NCBI GenBank assembly: GCA_016794465.1
Contig: JAEUKA010000054.1
Coordinates: 1 to 58,183 of the forward strand
Source of the DNA: Myxococcales bacterium
GTDB taxonomy: Bacteria; Myxococcota_A; Polyangia; Palsa-1104; JAEUJZ01
Length of the DNA stretch: 58,183 nt
Reading direction: 5' to 3'
Of this stretch, positions 24,477-34,515 are shown in pieces. Position 1 is the stretch's first letter. Every line of letters begins with the position of its first letter. The notes under the pieces are model-generated. The model was not told where the DNA came from. It saw nothing but the letters and a program-made list of their open reading frames with translations, and ran no database searches. The translations under genes were made by a program, and so were the position numbers.

Positions 24477-25903
24477 CTCTGCCCATGACGCCCGCTTACA
24501 CCATCCCGGTTGCCCCGGGATTATTAGCAACCGTGCGACCCACCGCTGCGTCGCGGCTCACCGTTCGTCCTAGCCCGCCGCTGCATGGCGATTGCGTGGT
24601 CCCGGGCGACAAGTCGATTAGCCACCGGGCGGTGATCCTCGGCGGGATTGCCACCGGACTGAGCCGGGTGCGCGGCTTTCTGTACGGGGCGGATTGCCAG
24701 GCTACGCTCCTGGCACTCACCGCTCTGGGCTGCGTGATTGAGTTCGGCGCAGCAAGGGAGCCCGAGATCGTGATCCACGGCCGGGGGCTCCATGGGTTGC
24801 GTGAGCCGAGCGCGCCGCTGGACTGTCAAAACTCGGGGACGACAATGCGGCTGCTCACCGGTCTACTCGCCGGCCAGCAATTCGCTAGCTTCTTGGTTGG
24901 GTCACCGCAGCTGTGCCAAAGGCCGATGGAGCGCGTGGTGCGACCGCTGCGCCAGATGGGCGCTCAGCTCATCGGTCGTGAGGGTGGGCGGCTGGCGCCG
25001 CTGGCGCTCGCCGGCTGCGGCGAAAGGCCGCTCAGCGGGCTGGCCTACGAGTTGCCGGTGGCGAGCGCGCAGGTAAAGAGCTGCTTGCTGCTCGCCGGCC
25101 TGTATGCCGACGCCGCGGTGAGTGTGCATGAGCCTGCTGCGACCCGTGACCACAGCGAGCGCATGCTGCGCAACATGGGGGCACGGATCGAACGCACCGG
25201 GGATGTAGTCACGATTCATCCGACGCCCGAGTTGCAGCCGCTCACGCTAACTGTACCGGGCGATGCGTCGGCGGCGGCGTTCTTACTAGTCGCTGCGGCG
25301 ATTGTATCGGGAAGCGAGCTCACGGTGCGCGGCGTCGGCATAAACCCCACGCGCAGTGGCCTGTGGTCTACCCTAGGCACCATGGGGGCCGAGATCTCGG
25401 TCGAAAATCCGCGCGAGTCAGCCGGCGAGCCGGTGGCCGATCTGCGGCTGCGTCAACGCGCGTTGTCGGCCGCGTACTGCCGCGGGCCGAACGTGGTCAC
25501 GATGATCGATGAGATACCCATCCTCGCTGTGGCCGCGACGCAGGCCCGCGGACGGACCGTGATCGCCGACGCCAGCGAGTTGCGGGTCAAAGAGACCGAC
25601 CGCATCGCCGCTACCGCGGCCGAGCTACGCAAGCTCGGCGCCGATATTACGCCCACACAGGACGGCCTGATTATTGTTGGACCCACCCGGCTGCGCGGGG
25701 CCGCAGTTAGTAGCCGAGGCGATCACCGGCTAGCAATGGCCCTGTGCGTCGCTGGCCTGGTCGCTACCGGCGAGACCACCATTGATGGCGCGGAGGTCAC
25801 CGCGGACAGCTTTCCCGGTTTCTCCGCTACCTTGCGGTCGCTCGGTGCTGACCTGACTGAGACCGGTCCGGTGATCGCAGCGACTTGGTCGGCTTCCGAC
25901 TAA
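24461..25903 (+). CDS. aroA: 3-phosphoshikimate 1-carboxyvinyltransferase (EPSP synthase)
   Basis: Transfers enolpyruvate from PEP to shikimate 3-phosphate, the sixth shikimate-pathway step, in the cytoplasm. From ATG 24461 it is 480 residues; ATG 24485 also fits, and the frame continues upstream only inside IS sequence. Family motifs are complete: PGDKSISHRAVILGG, NSGTTMRLL, TRDHSERML, DEIPILAVAA, KETDRI and RGDHRLAMAL. It heads a tight aroA-aroC-aroKB set, with aroC 52 bp downstream. There is no clear Shine-Dalgarno site, and the upstream region was replaced by an IS5 remnant, so the native promoter is probably gone. It is likely an extra copy dedicated to feeding chorismate to the downstream PABA pathway. 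Confidence 0.95.
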   Translation: MAHSLTLPMTPAYTIPVAPGLLATVRPTAASRLTVRPSPPLHGDCVVPGDKSISHRAVILGGIATGLSRVRGFLYGADCQATLLALTALGCVIEFGAAREPEIVIHGRGLHGLREPSAPLDCQNSGTTMRLLTGLLAGQQFASFLVGSPQLCQRPMERVVRPLRQMGAQLIGREGGRLAPLALAGCGERPLSGLAYELPVASAQVKSCLLLAGLYADAAVSVHEPAATRDHSERMLRNMGARIERTGDVVTIHPTPELQPLTLTVPGDASAAAFLLVAAAIVSGSELTVRGVGINPTRSGLWSTLGTMGAEISVENPRESAGEPVADLRLRQRALSAAYCRGPNVVTMIDEIPILAVAATQARGRTVIADASELRVKETDRIAATAAELRKLGADITPTQDGLIIVGPTRLRGAAVSSRGDHRLAMALCVAGLVATGETTIDGAEVTADSFPGFSATLRSLGADLTETGPVIAATWSASD

Positions 25904-25955
25904 CCATGCGAATGACAAACATGACGATGAACCATCCTTGGCCCCGGGAGCCCCG

Positions 25956-27146
25956 ATGCTACGCTTTTTGACGGCAGGGGAATCGCATGGTCCATCGCTG
26001 ACCGGCATCCTCGAGGGGATGCCAGCCGGGCTCCCGCTTTCGTCGGAGGTACTCGACAGCGAGCTCCTGCGGCGCCAGCGTGGCTTCGGCAGCGGCGCAA
26101 GGATGAAGATCGAGCGAGACCACGCGCAGATCAGCGCCGGGGTCCTGGCCGGCAAGACCACGGGAGCGCCGATCGCGCTTCACATCGAAAATCTCGACCA
26201 TGACCGGTGGCGCGACCGCGACCTTTTGCCGATGACCATCCCGCGGCCCGGGCACGCGGATCTGACGGCGGCCGTAAAATACGGCTACCGCGAGCTGCGC
26301 CTGTCGCTGGAGCGCGCCTCGGCGCGGGAGACGGCGATGCGGGTAGCGGTCGGCGCGGTGTGCCGGGCCCTGCTTCGTGCGCTCGGGGTCGAACTCGGGG
26401 GCTACGTCATGCGCCTTGGCAGCATCCAAGTTCCCCCATCGCTGGCCACACCGGCTCCGAGCGACGAAGAATATCGTACACGCTTTACCGCGGCCGAGGC
26501 ATCAAATGTCCGCTGCTATGACCCCGAGACCGCTACCCAGATGCACGCGCTGATCGCCGACATCATCCGGAGCCGCAACACCATCGGCGGGATCGTTGAG
26601 TGCGTGGCGCTCGGGGTGCCTCCGGGCCTGGGCAGCCACACTCACTGGGATCGGCGGTTGTCGGCCCGAATCGGACAGGCGGTGATGAGCATCCATGCAG
26701 TCAAGGGCGTCGAGGTCGGCGATGGCTTTGCCGGCTGCGCACGGCCCGGCACCCTGGCCCAGGACGAGTATGTGCTCGTCGGCGAGACTATCACGCAGCC
26801 AACCAATCACTGTGGCGGCATCGAGGGCGGCATCTCGACGGGAGCGCCGATCGTCGTCCGCGCCGCTTTTAAACCCATTGCGACGACGCTGACGCCGCTG
26901 CGCTCGATCGACCTGGCAACAGCTGCGGCGACCCCCACTCAGTACGAGCGCAGCGATTTCTGCCAGGTCCCCCGATCAGTGCCGATCGTCGAGGCCATGG
27001 TGGGCTTGATTCTCGCCGATGCGCTGCTCGAAAAGCTCGGCGGAGACTCGCTAGCGGAGTTGCAGGAGCGAGTTATTCGGCTGCGACGGCTACGGCTGTC
27101 CGACCTGCCGATGGATGGCACGCCGTGGCGGTTTGGCTATGAGTAG
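25956..27146 (+). CDS. aroC: Chorismate synthase
   Basis: Converts EPSP to chorismate with reduced FMN, the last shikimate step. 396 residues from ATG 25956, the usual MLRFLTAGESHGP start. Other family motifs are present: RRQRGFGSGARM near residue 45, GHADLTAAVKYGYRELR, ERASARETAMRVAVGA, and GGIEGGISTGAPIVVRAAFKPI. It overlaps the next gene by 8 bp (ATGAGTAG), indicating translational coupling. It supplies the substrate of the aminodeoxychorismate synthase encoded about 11 kb downstream. Confidence 0.96.
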   Translation: MLRFLTAGESHGPSLTGILEGMPAGLPLSSEVLDSELLRRQRGFGSGARMKIERDHAQISAGVLAGKTTGAPIALHIENLDHDRWRDRDLLPMTIPRPGHADLTAAVKYGYRELRLSLERASARETAMRVAVGAVCRALLRALGVELGGYVMRLGSIQVPPSLATPAPSDEEYRTRFTAAEASNVRCYDPETATQMHALIADIIRSRNTIGGIVECVALGVPPGLGSHTHWDRRLSARIGQAVMSIHAVKGVEVGDGFAGCARPGTLAQDEYVLVGETITQPTNHCGGIEGGISTGAPIVVRAAFKPIATTLTPLRSIDLATAAATPTQYERSDFCQVPRSVPIVEAMVGLILADALLEKLGGDSLAELQERVIRLRRLRLSDLPMDGTPWRFGYE

Positions 27147-28935
27147 CTGCCTCTATCTGGCGGGTCCGCCCGGTGTCGGCAAGAGCACCATAGGGGCGCT
27201 GTGTGCAGCCCGGCTCGGCTGGCGGCTCGTCGATACTGATGAAGAGCTCGCGCGGCGCCTTGGGCTGTCGGTGCCGGCAATCTTCGCCCACCATGGCGAG
27301 GCCTACTTTCGTGCTCATGAAGCGGCGCTATGTAGCGAACTCGCCACCGCCGCCCAGGTGGTCATCGCCACTGGCGGCGGCACGTTGCTGCACGAGCCGT
27401 CGCGCCTGCTGCTTGAGGGTCTGGGAGTCGGGGTCTGCCTGACAGCCACCACAGAGGAACTCGTACGGCGCCTGGGGACCGGGCTCGCCCGCCCTCTGCT
27501 TGGGCCAACCGCTCCCGAAGTCGGCCAGGCCAGCCTGACCGAGCGGCTCGACGCACTTTTGCGTGATCGCGCAGCGGTCTACCACGCCTTGCCCTACCAC
27601 CTGGACACCACCACCGCGACTCCTGAGTCGATAGCCGAGGTCGTTTGCCGCTTGATCGCCGTGCAGCACGAGCGCCTCGTGGTCACCCACCCCACGGGCC
27701 GCTACGACCTGGCAATCGGAACCGACCTTCTGGACCTTGCTGGGTATGCGGTGGCTAGCCGCGGCTACTGCGGTCCGATCGCCATTGTCAGCGACACTCA
27801 CGTCGGACCTCTGTACGCCCGACGGATGGAAGCGGGCCTGAAGGCGGCTGGCATCAGCTGCTCGGTACATCTTTTTTCCGCGGGGGAGGCGAACAAGAAC
27901 CTCAGCACGGTGGAGTCCCTCTGTCAGGCGCTTAGCGGTGCCGGGGTAGAGCGGGGCGGTGCGGTGCTGGCGCTCGGCGGCGGAGTCGTCGGGGACGTCG
28001 CGGGGCTAGTGGCGGCTACGTATTTGCGCGGCATCGGACTGATCCAGGTGCCAACCTCGCTGCTTGCGATGGCCGACTCCAGCATCGGGGGCAAGGTCGG
28101 GGTCGACCTCGCGGCGGGCAAGAACCTGATCGGTGCGTTCAAGCATCCGGACCTAGTGGTCCTAGACCTTGGCTGCCTGAGCACTCTCCCACCCGCCGAG
28201 CTAACGGCGGGCCTGGCCGAGGTGGTCAAGGCCGCGCTCATTGCGGGGGGGGATGCATACGCTCGGGTGCAAGCGCTGGCCGAACACGGCCCAAGGGGCA
28301 CTAAGCCTGAATCGGGCGCCGCGGTGTTGCCGGCGCTGCTTGGCCCGCTGCGGGATGCGCTGCAGCTCAAGGCAGGCCTGGTGCAGGAAGATCCGTATGA
28401 GCACGGCGCCCGGATCCTTTTGAACCTTGGCCACACCTTCGCCCACGGGTTGGAAGCCTTTAGCCGGTACGAGCTCCGCCATGGCGAGGCCGTAGCGCTG
28501 GGGCTCGTCTGCGCGGTCCGACTCTCCGCACGCCTGGGCCTGTGCGCCCCTCAATTCCCAGCGGAACTTACTCTGCTGCTTCACAAACTAGGACTCCCAA
28601 CCACTTTGCCGATACCCCCGAATCCCGACCGGCCGGACTCAGCGCAGAGGTCAGCTTCGGACGATGGAACTGACGACGATAAATTCGTTCGCATTAACCG
28701 CGCGGTGGAGGCCATTTGGGCGTTCATGCAGCACGACAAAAAGAAGCGTGAGCGGCGTAACCGCTTCGTACTATTACGGGCCCCCGGAGATGTCTTCGCG
28801 TGCGACTTTGTCGACGGCCAGCAGGCCAAGGACGCCGTGTGGACTCTGTTTTCCAAATCGCTTGCCGGGCCCGGCCGAACCGTGCCAACTCGGGGAAGTG
28901 TAACGGAGTATTCGCCACAGGGCAATGACCGGTGA
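27139..28935 (+). CDS. aroKB: Fused shikimate kinase / 3-dehydroquinate synthase
   Basis: 598 residues. Residues 1-170 are shikimate kinase: GPPGVGKSTIG P-loop, DTDEELARRLG and TGGGTLL substrate loop, phosphorylating shikimate. Residues about 180-598 are 3-dehydroquinate synthase, which cyclises DAHP using NAD and metal: GGGVVGDVAGLVAATYLRG, PTSLLAMADSSIGGKVGVD, KNLIGAFKHP, GLAEVVKAA, and the metal ligands in EDPYEHGARILLNLGHTFAHG. The C-terminus extends beyond the usual end with a Lys/Arg-rich stretch (HDKKKRERRNR) before the last part. AroK-AroB fusions are known in some bacteria. The overlap with aroC and the same strand show one operon. Genes for AroD and AroE are absent here and must come from elsewhere. 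Confidence 0.95.
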   Translation: MSSCLYLAGPPGVGKSTIGALCAARLGWRLVDTDEELARRLGLSVPAIFAHHGEAYFRAHEAALCSELATAAQVVIATGGGTLLHEPSRLLLEGLGVGVCLTATTEELVRRLGTGLARPLLGPTAPEVGQASLTERLDALLRDRAAVYHALPYHLDTTTATPESIAEVVCRLIAVQHERLVVTHPTGRYDLAIGTDLLDLAGYAVASRGYCGPIAIVSDTHVGPLYARRMEAGLKAAGISCSVHLFSAGEANKNLSTVESLCQALSGAGVERGGAVLALGGGVVGDVAGLVAATYLRGIGLIQVPTSLLAMADSSIGGKVGVDLAAGKNLIGAFKHPDLVVLDLGCLSTLPPAELTAGLAEVVKAALIAGGDAYARVQALAEHGPRGTKPESGAAVLPALLGPLRDALQLKAGLVQEDPYEHGARILLNLGHTFAHGLEAFSRYELRHGEAVALGLVCAVRLSARLGLCAPQFPAELTLLLHKLGLPTTLPIPPNPDRPDSAQRSASDDGTDDDKFVRINRAVEAIWAFMQHDKKKRERRNRFVLLRAPGDVFACDFVDGQQAKDAVWTLFSKSLAGPGRTVPTRGSVTEYSPQGNDR

Positions 28936-29089
28936 GGCGTTGCTGGCAGTTTGGAGGGTCATCCCGGGAGGCGTTGCTTGGCGATGCCCTCGACGTCTTC
29001 CTGAGAAAAGGCTCTATGCAATTCGCAAATAGTGCGTCGGCTCCCGCCGAAGTGCCGCGTCATCAGAGCCGGGCTCCAGCCATCTTCAA

Positions 29090-29689
29090 TCATTCTACCG
29101 CTGGGCTTGAGCCGCTTCGGCTGGGCCGTGATCCCTTCTTGGAGAGTCGGGTTCTTGGGCGCATGAATTTCATGCGACTACTTTTTTGAACAGATCTTAA
29201 TAAGCAGCCATCTACAGGCCCACCGCCCACCCATAGGCATAGCGAAACCGATGGGGAGGGGGGACCCTGATGTGTCACTTTCTGCAATTCGCGTCGAGAT
29301 TCGCGATAGAGGGTCTGGCGAGCGGCATGATTGCGGCGGCCCTCACGGCTTGCCTGATGGCGGACAGAAGCGCGGCGGAGAGACTCCCTCCGCGCGATCT
29401 GAGAGCACTCGTGCGCGCAGTAGATCTGGCCGCGATCACAGAAGCGACAGACCAGTGCGAGGACTCCACAAAGGGCGCATCGGAAGCGGCGCAGAGCCGA
29501 AATCTCCGTCGCCACACGCGAAACCCGACGCGAGTGTCTGGACGTGGAAGTCGGCTTGTGACAAGGTCCAAAGTGGAGACGCAAGGGGCCCTCCTTTTCG
29601 CTCTCCCAGCGACTCGACGCTTGGTCAAAAGGAGTCGAGTCGCTGCCTTTTTCCCTGCGGTCTAACACACCCAGCGCAAGTAAATCCAC
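29090..29689 (-). pseudogene. IS-associated small Cys-motif ORF remnant
   Basis: The central part (about 29250-29560, minus strand) reads CALCGVLALVCRFCDRGQIYCAHEC, then RRASVRHQASREGRRNHAARQ and ends KVTHQG. I recognise this as the short zinc-finger-like ORF that accompanies certain proteobacterial insertion sequences. Flanking residues on both sides look non-coding, and no transposase follows. On the minus strand below 29170 another short stretch (RLKPSGRMIEDGWSPALMTRHF) could be a transposase fragment. I regard 28936-29690 as decayed mobile DNA between aroKB and the DAHP synthase gene. Confidence 0.5.
29608..29652 (+). terminator. Hairpin with T-tract (possible terminator)
   Basis: AGCGACTCGAC and GTCGAGTCGCT form a perfect 11-bp stem around a 15-base loop, followed by GCCTTTTT. 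It reads as a terminator on the plus strand, but the loop is long and no clear gene precedes it, so it could also be an IS end or palindromic site. Confidence 0.45.
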
Positions 29690-30550
29690 CGTCGCTGCTG
29701 CGCACTCTGCTCCGCTCGCTATACAGCTACGTACGGCATAGAAATTTCTTGGGACACAAACAAAAGCAGTCCCATCCGTTTGGCGGAAATACGATCAGCG
29801 GAATCAACGCTGGTGAGCCGCACTAACCGGCGAGAAATCTACACTTTCTGACCGGCGGCGACACCTGGGGAACCCATGGCTGCGTGCCCTGCTCTTCGAC
29901 CCCGGCGGGACCTCTGCGCTCAGCCTCTTCCGCGCTTCGGTGTTGCCTTCCGCGTTGCGTACAGCATCGGCTCCCACGACAAGCATTCTTTCGGGGCTCC
30001 ATCACACGGCCCACACCCTCGCTGTCTAAGCTTCGCAGGACGAGTCGCCCCGTCGCCACGCAAGACTCGCTTCCGGCTGCTTGGCCAGCTTCGCCGGACG
30101 GGCTTGGTTACCCGCAGGGTTCCTTCGCAAGGTTTCACTTCATTCCTCCTCCTTGCCCAGGCTTCGCTTGGCGCAAACGCAGTACTGCTAGGTGATGTTC
30201 CACCCATCGACAGACCAGCGGGAGCGGTTGCACATCGTGGCACTGCATCGACGATTGCACACAGGATGCGTTGGCCATCGGCGACAGTTCGCCGAAACTC
30301 TATGGCCGTGTGGTCGTCGCTCCGGTGGGCGTAGCTCACCTTGCGTCACGCGTCGCGCTCTTTACTCATCGGTCACGTCGAACTGGTAGGCCAACCGAGC
30401 GGGCAGGGGCGGCTGGCGAGGAAGCTTGCTCCGATGGTGTGAAGTGAGGCCAGCGACGGCGTGTGATTGTGCATTGGCGTTAATGGTGGCCCTGTTGAGA
30501 GCACCAGTGTCTGTTCCTTGTTTTGAACAATCAAGTTTGCGTTCTGAAAA
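29690..30550. other. Region without a recognised gene
   Basis: Frames exist on both strands but none has a ribosome site, a known motif or coding-like residue usage. The minus-strand frame at 29920-30339 (MSYAHRSDDHTAIEF..) is the most protein-like, but I could not place it. The stretch probably continues the decayed mobile DNA to its left. Confidence 0.5.
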
Positions 30551-30571
30551 TTGCACGAGTCGGTGCTAGAG

Positions 30572-30883
30572 ATGGCCATCGTGCCGGACCGCCTAGCAGA
30601 TCACATGGTTGCCAAGCATGAGCGCATTGGCGAGCGCCTGAAGTGGGTCAGAGCACGCTGTGGCTTGACCGTACGCGCCCTGGCGGATGTAGCCGGTGTC
30701 TCATTCTCGGCGATCACAGAGATTGAACTCAACAAGCGCAGACCGCGCACCGACACTGCCGAGCGGCTAGCCGTAGCGCTGAAAGTGGCGCCATGTTGGC
30801 TGAGTTACGGAGATGGGCCAGCACCGGAAGGATGGACAGACGAACACAGCGCGACAAGAAAGGGTCCCGTCGAGCATGCGTAG
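30572..30883 (+). CDS. XRE-family regulator upstream of the DAHP synthase gene
   Basis: About 103 residues from ATG 30572 (TTG 30551 possible). Residues about 17-75 are an XRE HTH: RIGERLKWVRARCGLTVRAL, ADVAGVSFSAITEIE and ERLAVALKVAPCWL. The LxxALxVxPxWLxYG ending is common in small cI-like repressors. It is the regulator closest to the biosynthetic genes, 94 bp before the DAHP synthase start on the same strand, so it is a candidate pathway regulator; it could equally be a leftover of the mobile DNA upstream. Confidence 0.75.
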   Translation: MAIVPDRLADHMVAKHERIGERLKWVRARCGLTVRALADVAGVSFSAITEIELNKRRPRTDTAERLAVALKVAPCWLSYGDGPAPEGWTDEHSATRKGPVEHA

Positions 30884-30976
30884 CGCGGCCCCGCTGGGCC
30901 TTTGCGAGCAAAGTATAGCGTCCCAGAAGAATTTATGTGCTATCCAGAATGAAGAGTTCGGAGTGGACCACACCCG

Positions 30977-32386
30977 ATGCACACCCTCTCTTTGCCCCTC
31001 GCTGCTCCTCGCGGAGAAAGCCACTGGTCTTCTGACTCCTGGCAAGGTCGGCCCGCAGCCCAGCACCCGAACTACGACGACCCTGCCGCCTTGCGTGCAG
31101 TGCTCGACCGCTTGCGCTGCCTGCCGCCTCTAGTCACTTCGTCAGAGGTCGAAAATCTCAAGCGCCAACTCGCCGAGGTCGGGCAGGGCCGCCGCTTTGT
31201 CCTCCAAGGGGGCGATTGCGCTGAAAGCCTTAGTGAATGCAGCTCAGACGTCATCGCTGGCAAGCTAATCATGCTTCTCCAGATGTCGCTGGTGTTTGTC
31301 CTGAGATCGAAGAAGCCGGTGGTGCGCATCGGTCGTTTTGCTGGCCAGTATGCCAAGCCCCGCTCAAGCCCTACAGAGGTCCGCAGCGGACCCGACGGCA
31401 CCAGGCTCGAGTTGCCCAGCTATTTTGGCGATCTGATGAACCGCGCGACGTTTACGCTAGAGGCCCGGCGGCTGGATCCGCAACTCCTCCTGAGCGGCTA
31501 CCAACATGCGGCGCTGACGCTGAACTTCTTGCGATCATTGACAGGCGGCGGCTTCGCTGACCTAAACCATTCGACGCACTGGAACCTGTCGCGTTTCTTG
31601 GACACCAAACTATCCTCAGAACTGCGGCAGGAATATCAACATATCGTGCCTCAGCTTGCTGAGGAGCAGAGCATATTGACGGCACTTGGCGAGGCCTCCT
31701 TCAACGGGCTGAGCCGATTGGAGTTCTATACTAGCCATGAGGGGCTGAACTTGTACTACGAGTCAGCTCAGACGCGAGCCGAGCCTCGTTGGTCGGGGCA
31801 CTACTGCCTGACCGCCCATTTGCCTTGGATCGGGGAGCGGACCAGGGCTCTCGATGGTGCCCATGTGGAGTTTTTTCGCGGCATCCAGAACCCTATTGGA
31901 GTGAAGCTGGGACCGTCTGCGGACCCTGATGAGGTTATGCGCCTGATCGAAGTTCTTAACCCGGACGATCAGCCGGGCAAAATCGTGCTCATTCCGCGGC
32001 TAGGAGTGGAACAGGTAGAGCGGGCCTTGCCACCGTTGGTTGAAGCCGTGAAGAAAAGTGGGCGGCGAGTCGTTTGGGTCAGCGATCCGATGCACGGCAA
32101 TACCCTCGCTACCTCCACAGGGGTCAAGACCCGGCGCTTCGACAGTATCCTGCGGGAGGTCGAACTGTCCTTCGATGTGCACGAGGGTTGCGGCAGCATC
32201 CTGGGAGGGGTACACTTCGAGCTAACCAGCGACGATGTGACCGAATGCCTGGGCGGCGTAAGGGGAATCACCGAGGGGGATCTCGATAAGAACTATACTA
32301 GCCTGTGCGATCCTAGGTTGAACTACCACCAGGCGATGGAGATGGCCTTCCGCATTGCTAAGCGCATGTCTCATGGCCAACGGTAG
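30977..32386 (+). CDS. Class II DAHP synthase
   Basis: 469 residues. Condenses PEP and erythrose 4-phosphate to DAHP, the first and committed shikimate step. Class II features are clear: SHWSSDSWQGRPAAQHPNY start, VLQGGDCAES, RIGRFAGQYAKPRS, SHEGLNLYYE, SDPMHGNT with metal and substrate residues, and the conserved GGVHFELTSDDVTECLGG near the C-terminus. Class II enzymes frequently occur in secondary-metabolite clusters, where they escape the normal amino-acid feedback. With aroKB, aroC and aroA upstream it forms a precursor-supply block for chorismate. It is separated from the synthetase genes by IS remnants at 32.5-34.5 kb. Confidence 0.95.
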   Translation: MHTLSLPLAAPRGESHWSSDSWQGRPAAQHPNYDDPAALRAVLDRLRCLPPLVTSSEVENLKRQLAEVGQGRRFVLQGGDCAESLSECSSDVIAGKLIMLLQMSLVFVLRSKKPVVRIGRFAGQYAKPRSSPTEVRSGPDGTRLELPSYFGDLMNRATFTLEARRLDPQLLLSGYQHAALTLNFLRSLTGGGFADLNHSTHWNLSRFLDTKLSSELRQEYQHIVPQLAEEQSILTALGEASFNGLSRLEFYTSHEGLNLYYESAQTRAEPRWSGHYCLTAHLPWIGERTRALDGAHVEFFRGIQNPIGVKLGPSADPDEVMRLIEVLNPDDQPGKIVLIPRLGVEQVERALPPLVEAVKKSGRRVVWVSDPMHGNTLATSTGVKTRRFDSILREVELSFDVHEGCGSILGGVHFELTSDDVTECLGGVRGITEGDLDKNYTSLCDPRLNYHQAMEMAFRIAKRMSHGQR

Positions 32387-32507
32387 CCTATGGGCTTTCA
32401 GCTGGTCACAAGTCCGGACTACCGTCTGAGATCCGGTCTGCCGGACGGATGGGCGGGCTTGGTTTGAGGGGACCGAGAAGCGGCTACCGACGGGAAGTCC
32501 TCTTTGT

Positions 32508-33060
32508 GTGAAGGTTGGCAAGGAGGGTGCTCAGCGATGGGGTATGCCCAACTTTCAGACGCTCCTTGAGACCTCTCCGCTTCCTGATTTTCGTCTGCGT
32601 CGTCGCGCTGCCGAGCTGGTGCAGTCGATGGTGCGCGGACAGTCGTCCAACAGCCTCGGCTGCCTCAGTCCCGCCGACCGCACGCAGGAGTCTTTTACGC
32701 GCGGCGCCTATCGCTTTTTCGACAATGACGATGTGACGCGGACTGCGCTGCATATGCCGATGCAACAGGCGCTCCGTGAGCTAATTTCTCCATCGGAGAT
32801 TGCCTCTGTTGCGCATGACCTCTCGGTCCTCAACTACTCCGGACACAACCGGAAGGAGGACCTGATTCCCGTTGGGAATGACCGAACGTGGGGTTACGAG
32901 TTGTTTCAATCGCTGATCATCAAGTCTGGATTTCCCGTCAGTGCGGCGGTTGCGGAGCTGCGCTGTAGCCAAGGCATTCTGTCCTCCGAGCAGGATGATG
33001 AGATTCCTTTCATCGATCACCTGGAGCAGGCAGAGCGCGCGGCGGATTCCGTCGAAAATT
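32508..33060 (+). pseudogene. IS4/Tn5-type transposase remnant
   Basis: From about 32508 the frame reads RLRRRAAELVQSMVRGQSSN, AYRFFDNDDVTR, VAHDLSVLNYSGHNRKEDL and LEQAERAADSV, the layout of the N-terminal and first catalytic part of Tn5-like IS4-family transposases (first Asp in AHDLSVLNY). Similarity stops at about 33050, where sequence of an IS1380-type element begins; the frame runs on to 33188 without meaning. The second Asp and Glu are lost. One IS appears to have interrupted the other. Confidence 0.8.
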
Positions 33061-33091
33061 CCTCCCAGAGCGACTCCTTACGCGCGCGAAG

Positions 33092-34515
33092 ATGGCGAAA
33101 CGAGCTGCGGACGGTGGCAAGCGAACTCTTGCGGGGCAAGTGCTGCTACCGTTCGGGTTTGTGGCGGCAAACAAGCCCATGGAGCTGACGGCGCAGGCCG
33201 GGTTGATTCTCGTCGCAGAGACGCTGATGGCATTGGGAATGGAGGCTGTGGTCACGGTGGAGCTGCGTCTGCGCAAGCGACGTCGCGGGCTGTCGGAGTA
33301 CGACAAGCTCTAGGCGATCGTACTGCGGCTGGCGGCGAGTGCGTGGAGGATGTGCGCGTGCTGCGCCAGGATGCAGCGCTGTGGCGACTGCTCGGGCGGG
33401 AGGTGCCGTCGGCGGATGCGCTGCACGAATTCCTGACTCTGTGTCACGATGAACAGGAGATGTCGCGACGCTCCCAAAAAGGAGCCTTCATTCCCTCTGA
33501 AAATGCGGCCCTCAACGCGCTAGGAGTCGTCAACTCTGAACTGATCCATCGAGCGGTGTCTGGGAGTCGTCCGACGTTGGCGACTCTGGACCTGGATGCG
33601 ACGATCATCGAGAGCCACAAGCGGGGGGCTTTGGGACACTACAAAGGAGGCCGTGGCTATCAGCCAACCGCTGTGTTGTGGGCCGAACAGGATTTAGCGC
33701 TCGCCGACCAGTAACGCGACGGAAATGTCCCTGCGGGCATGAACACAAAGGAGGTCGCGCAGCGCGCCTTTTCGGCACTCCCAACTAGTGTGAAGCAGCG
33801 TCGATTTCAACGGTACAGCGCTTGTTACGACGAGAAATTACTCAAGTGGCTCTGCCAGCAAAAAATTGCATTTACCGTATCTGCCGACATGAGTCCCGAG
33901 CTGCGCGCGGTCTGCATGTCCGGCGCCGCGCACTGGCAGCTCTTTGAGGATCGTCCGCACGAAGTCGTCGCGCTTTCCGAAGTCGAATTCACGCCCGGAA
34001 TTTGGCCCAAGAACGCCCCGGCTCTGCGTTACATCGCGCTGCGCTTTTCGAGCAAGCAAGGAAGGCTCTTCTCCGACGGAAAAGAGACCAAGTATCTAGC
34101 CGTCGTCAGCAACCGCGATGAGCTGTCGGCCGCCGAGCTGATCGGCTGGCACTGGGAGAAGGCCGGCACCATCGAACACCTGCACGACGTGACCAAAAAC
34201 GATTTGGCCGGATGCCCGCCACCCAGCGGTCGCTTCGGCGCCAACGCGGCTTGGTACCGTCTGAACCTGCTGACCTACGACGTGCTGACCGTCCTGAAGC
34301 GCCACGCGCTGCCGGAACGCCTGAGCAGCGCGCGCCCCAAACGTCTGCGCTTCGATGTCTTTACGGTCCCAGCCGTCCTGCGCACCCACGCGAGGCAGCT
34401 CACCGCGCAGCTTGGCGCACCGCCACTCACCGTCGATGAACTGGTCTTGGCGCGAGGACATTTGCGCGACCTACACCAGCAAATCCACCCGGTTCTCGAC
34501 GGAAAGTCCGCTTAG
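33092..34515 (+). pseudogene. IS1380-type transposase with frameshift and stops
   Basis: Three adjoining frames rebuild one IS1380-family transposase. 33092-33312 gives QVLLPFGFVAANKPMELTAQ and RRGLSEYDKL then TAG; a frameshift near 33330 leads to ECVEDVRVLRQDAALWRLLG, TLDLDATIIESHKRGALGHY and GYQPTAVLWAEQD; an in-frame TAA at 33712-33714 interrupts ADQ*RDGNVPAG, and the same frame continues to 34515 (IGWHWEKAGTIEHLHDVTKNDL). At least three lesions make it inactive. It lies between the DAHP synthase and MbtH genes and shows the locus has been hit repeatedly by IS elements. Confidence 0.88.

Noticed and set aside
29251..29826. Plus-strand protein after aroKB
   Set aside because: No ribosome site; residue composition is that of the antisense of the Cys-motif IS ORF.
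32941..33330. Separate gene in the overlapping frame between the two transposase remnants
   Set aside because: Only the part after about 33330 matches IS1380 transposase; the earlier part is out-of-frame sequence.
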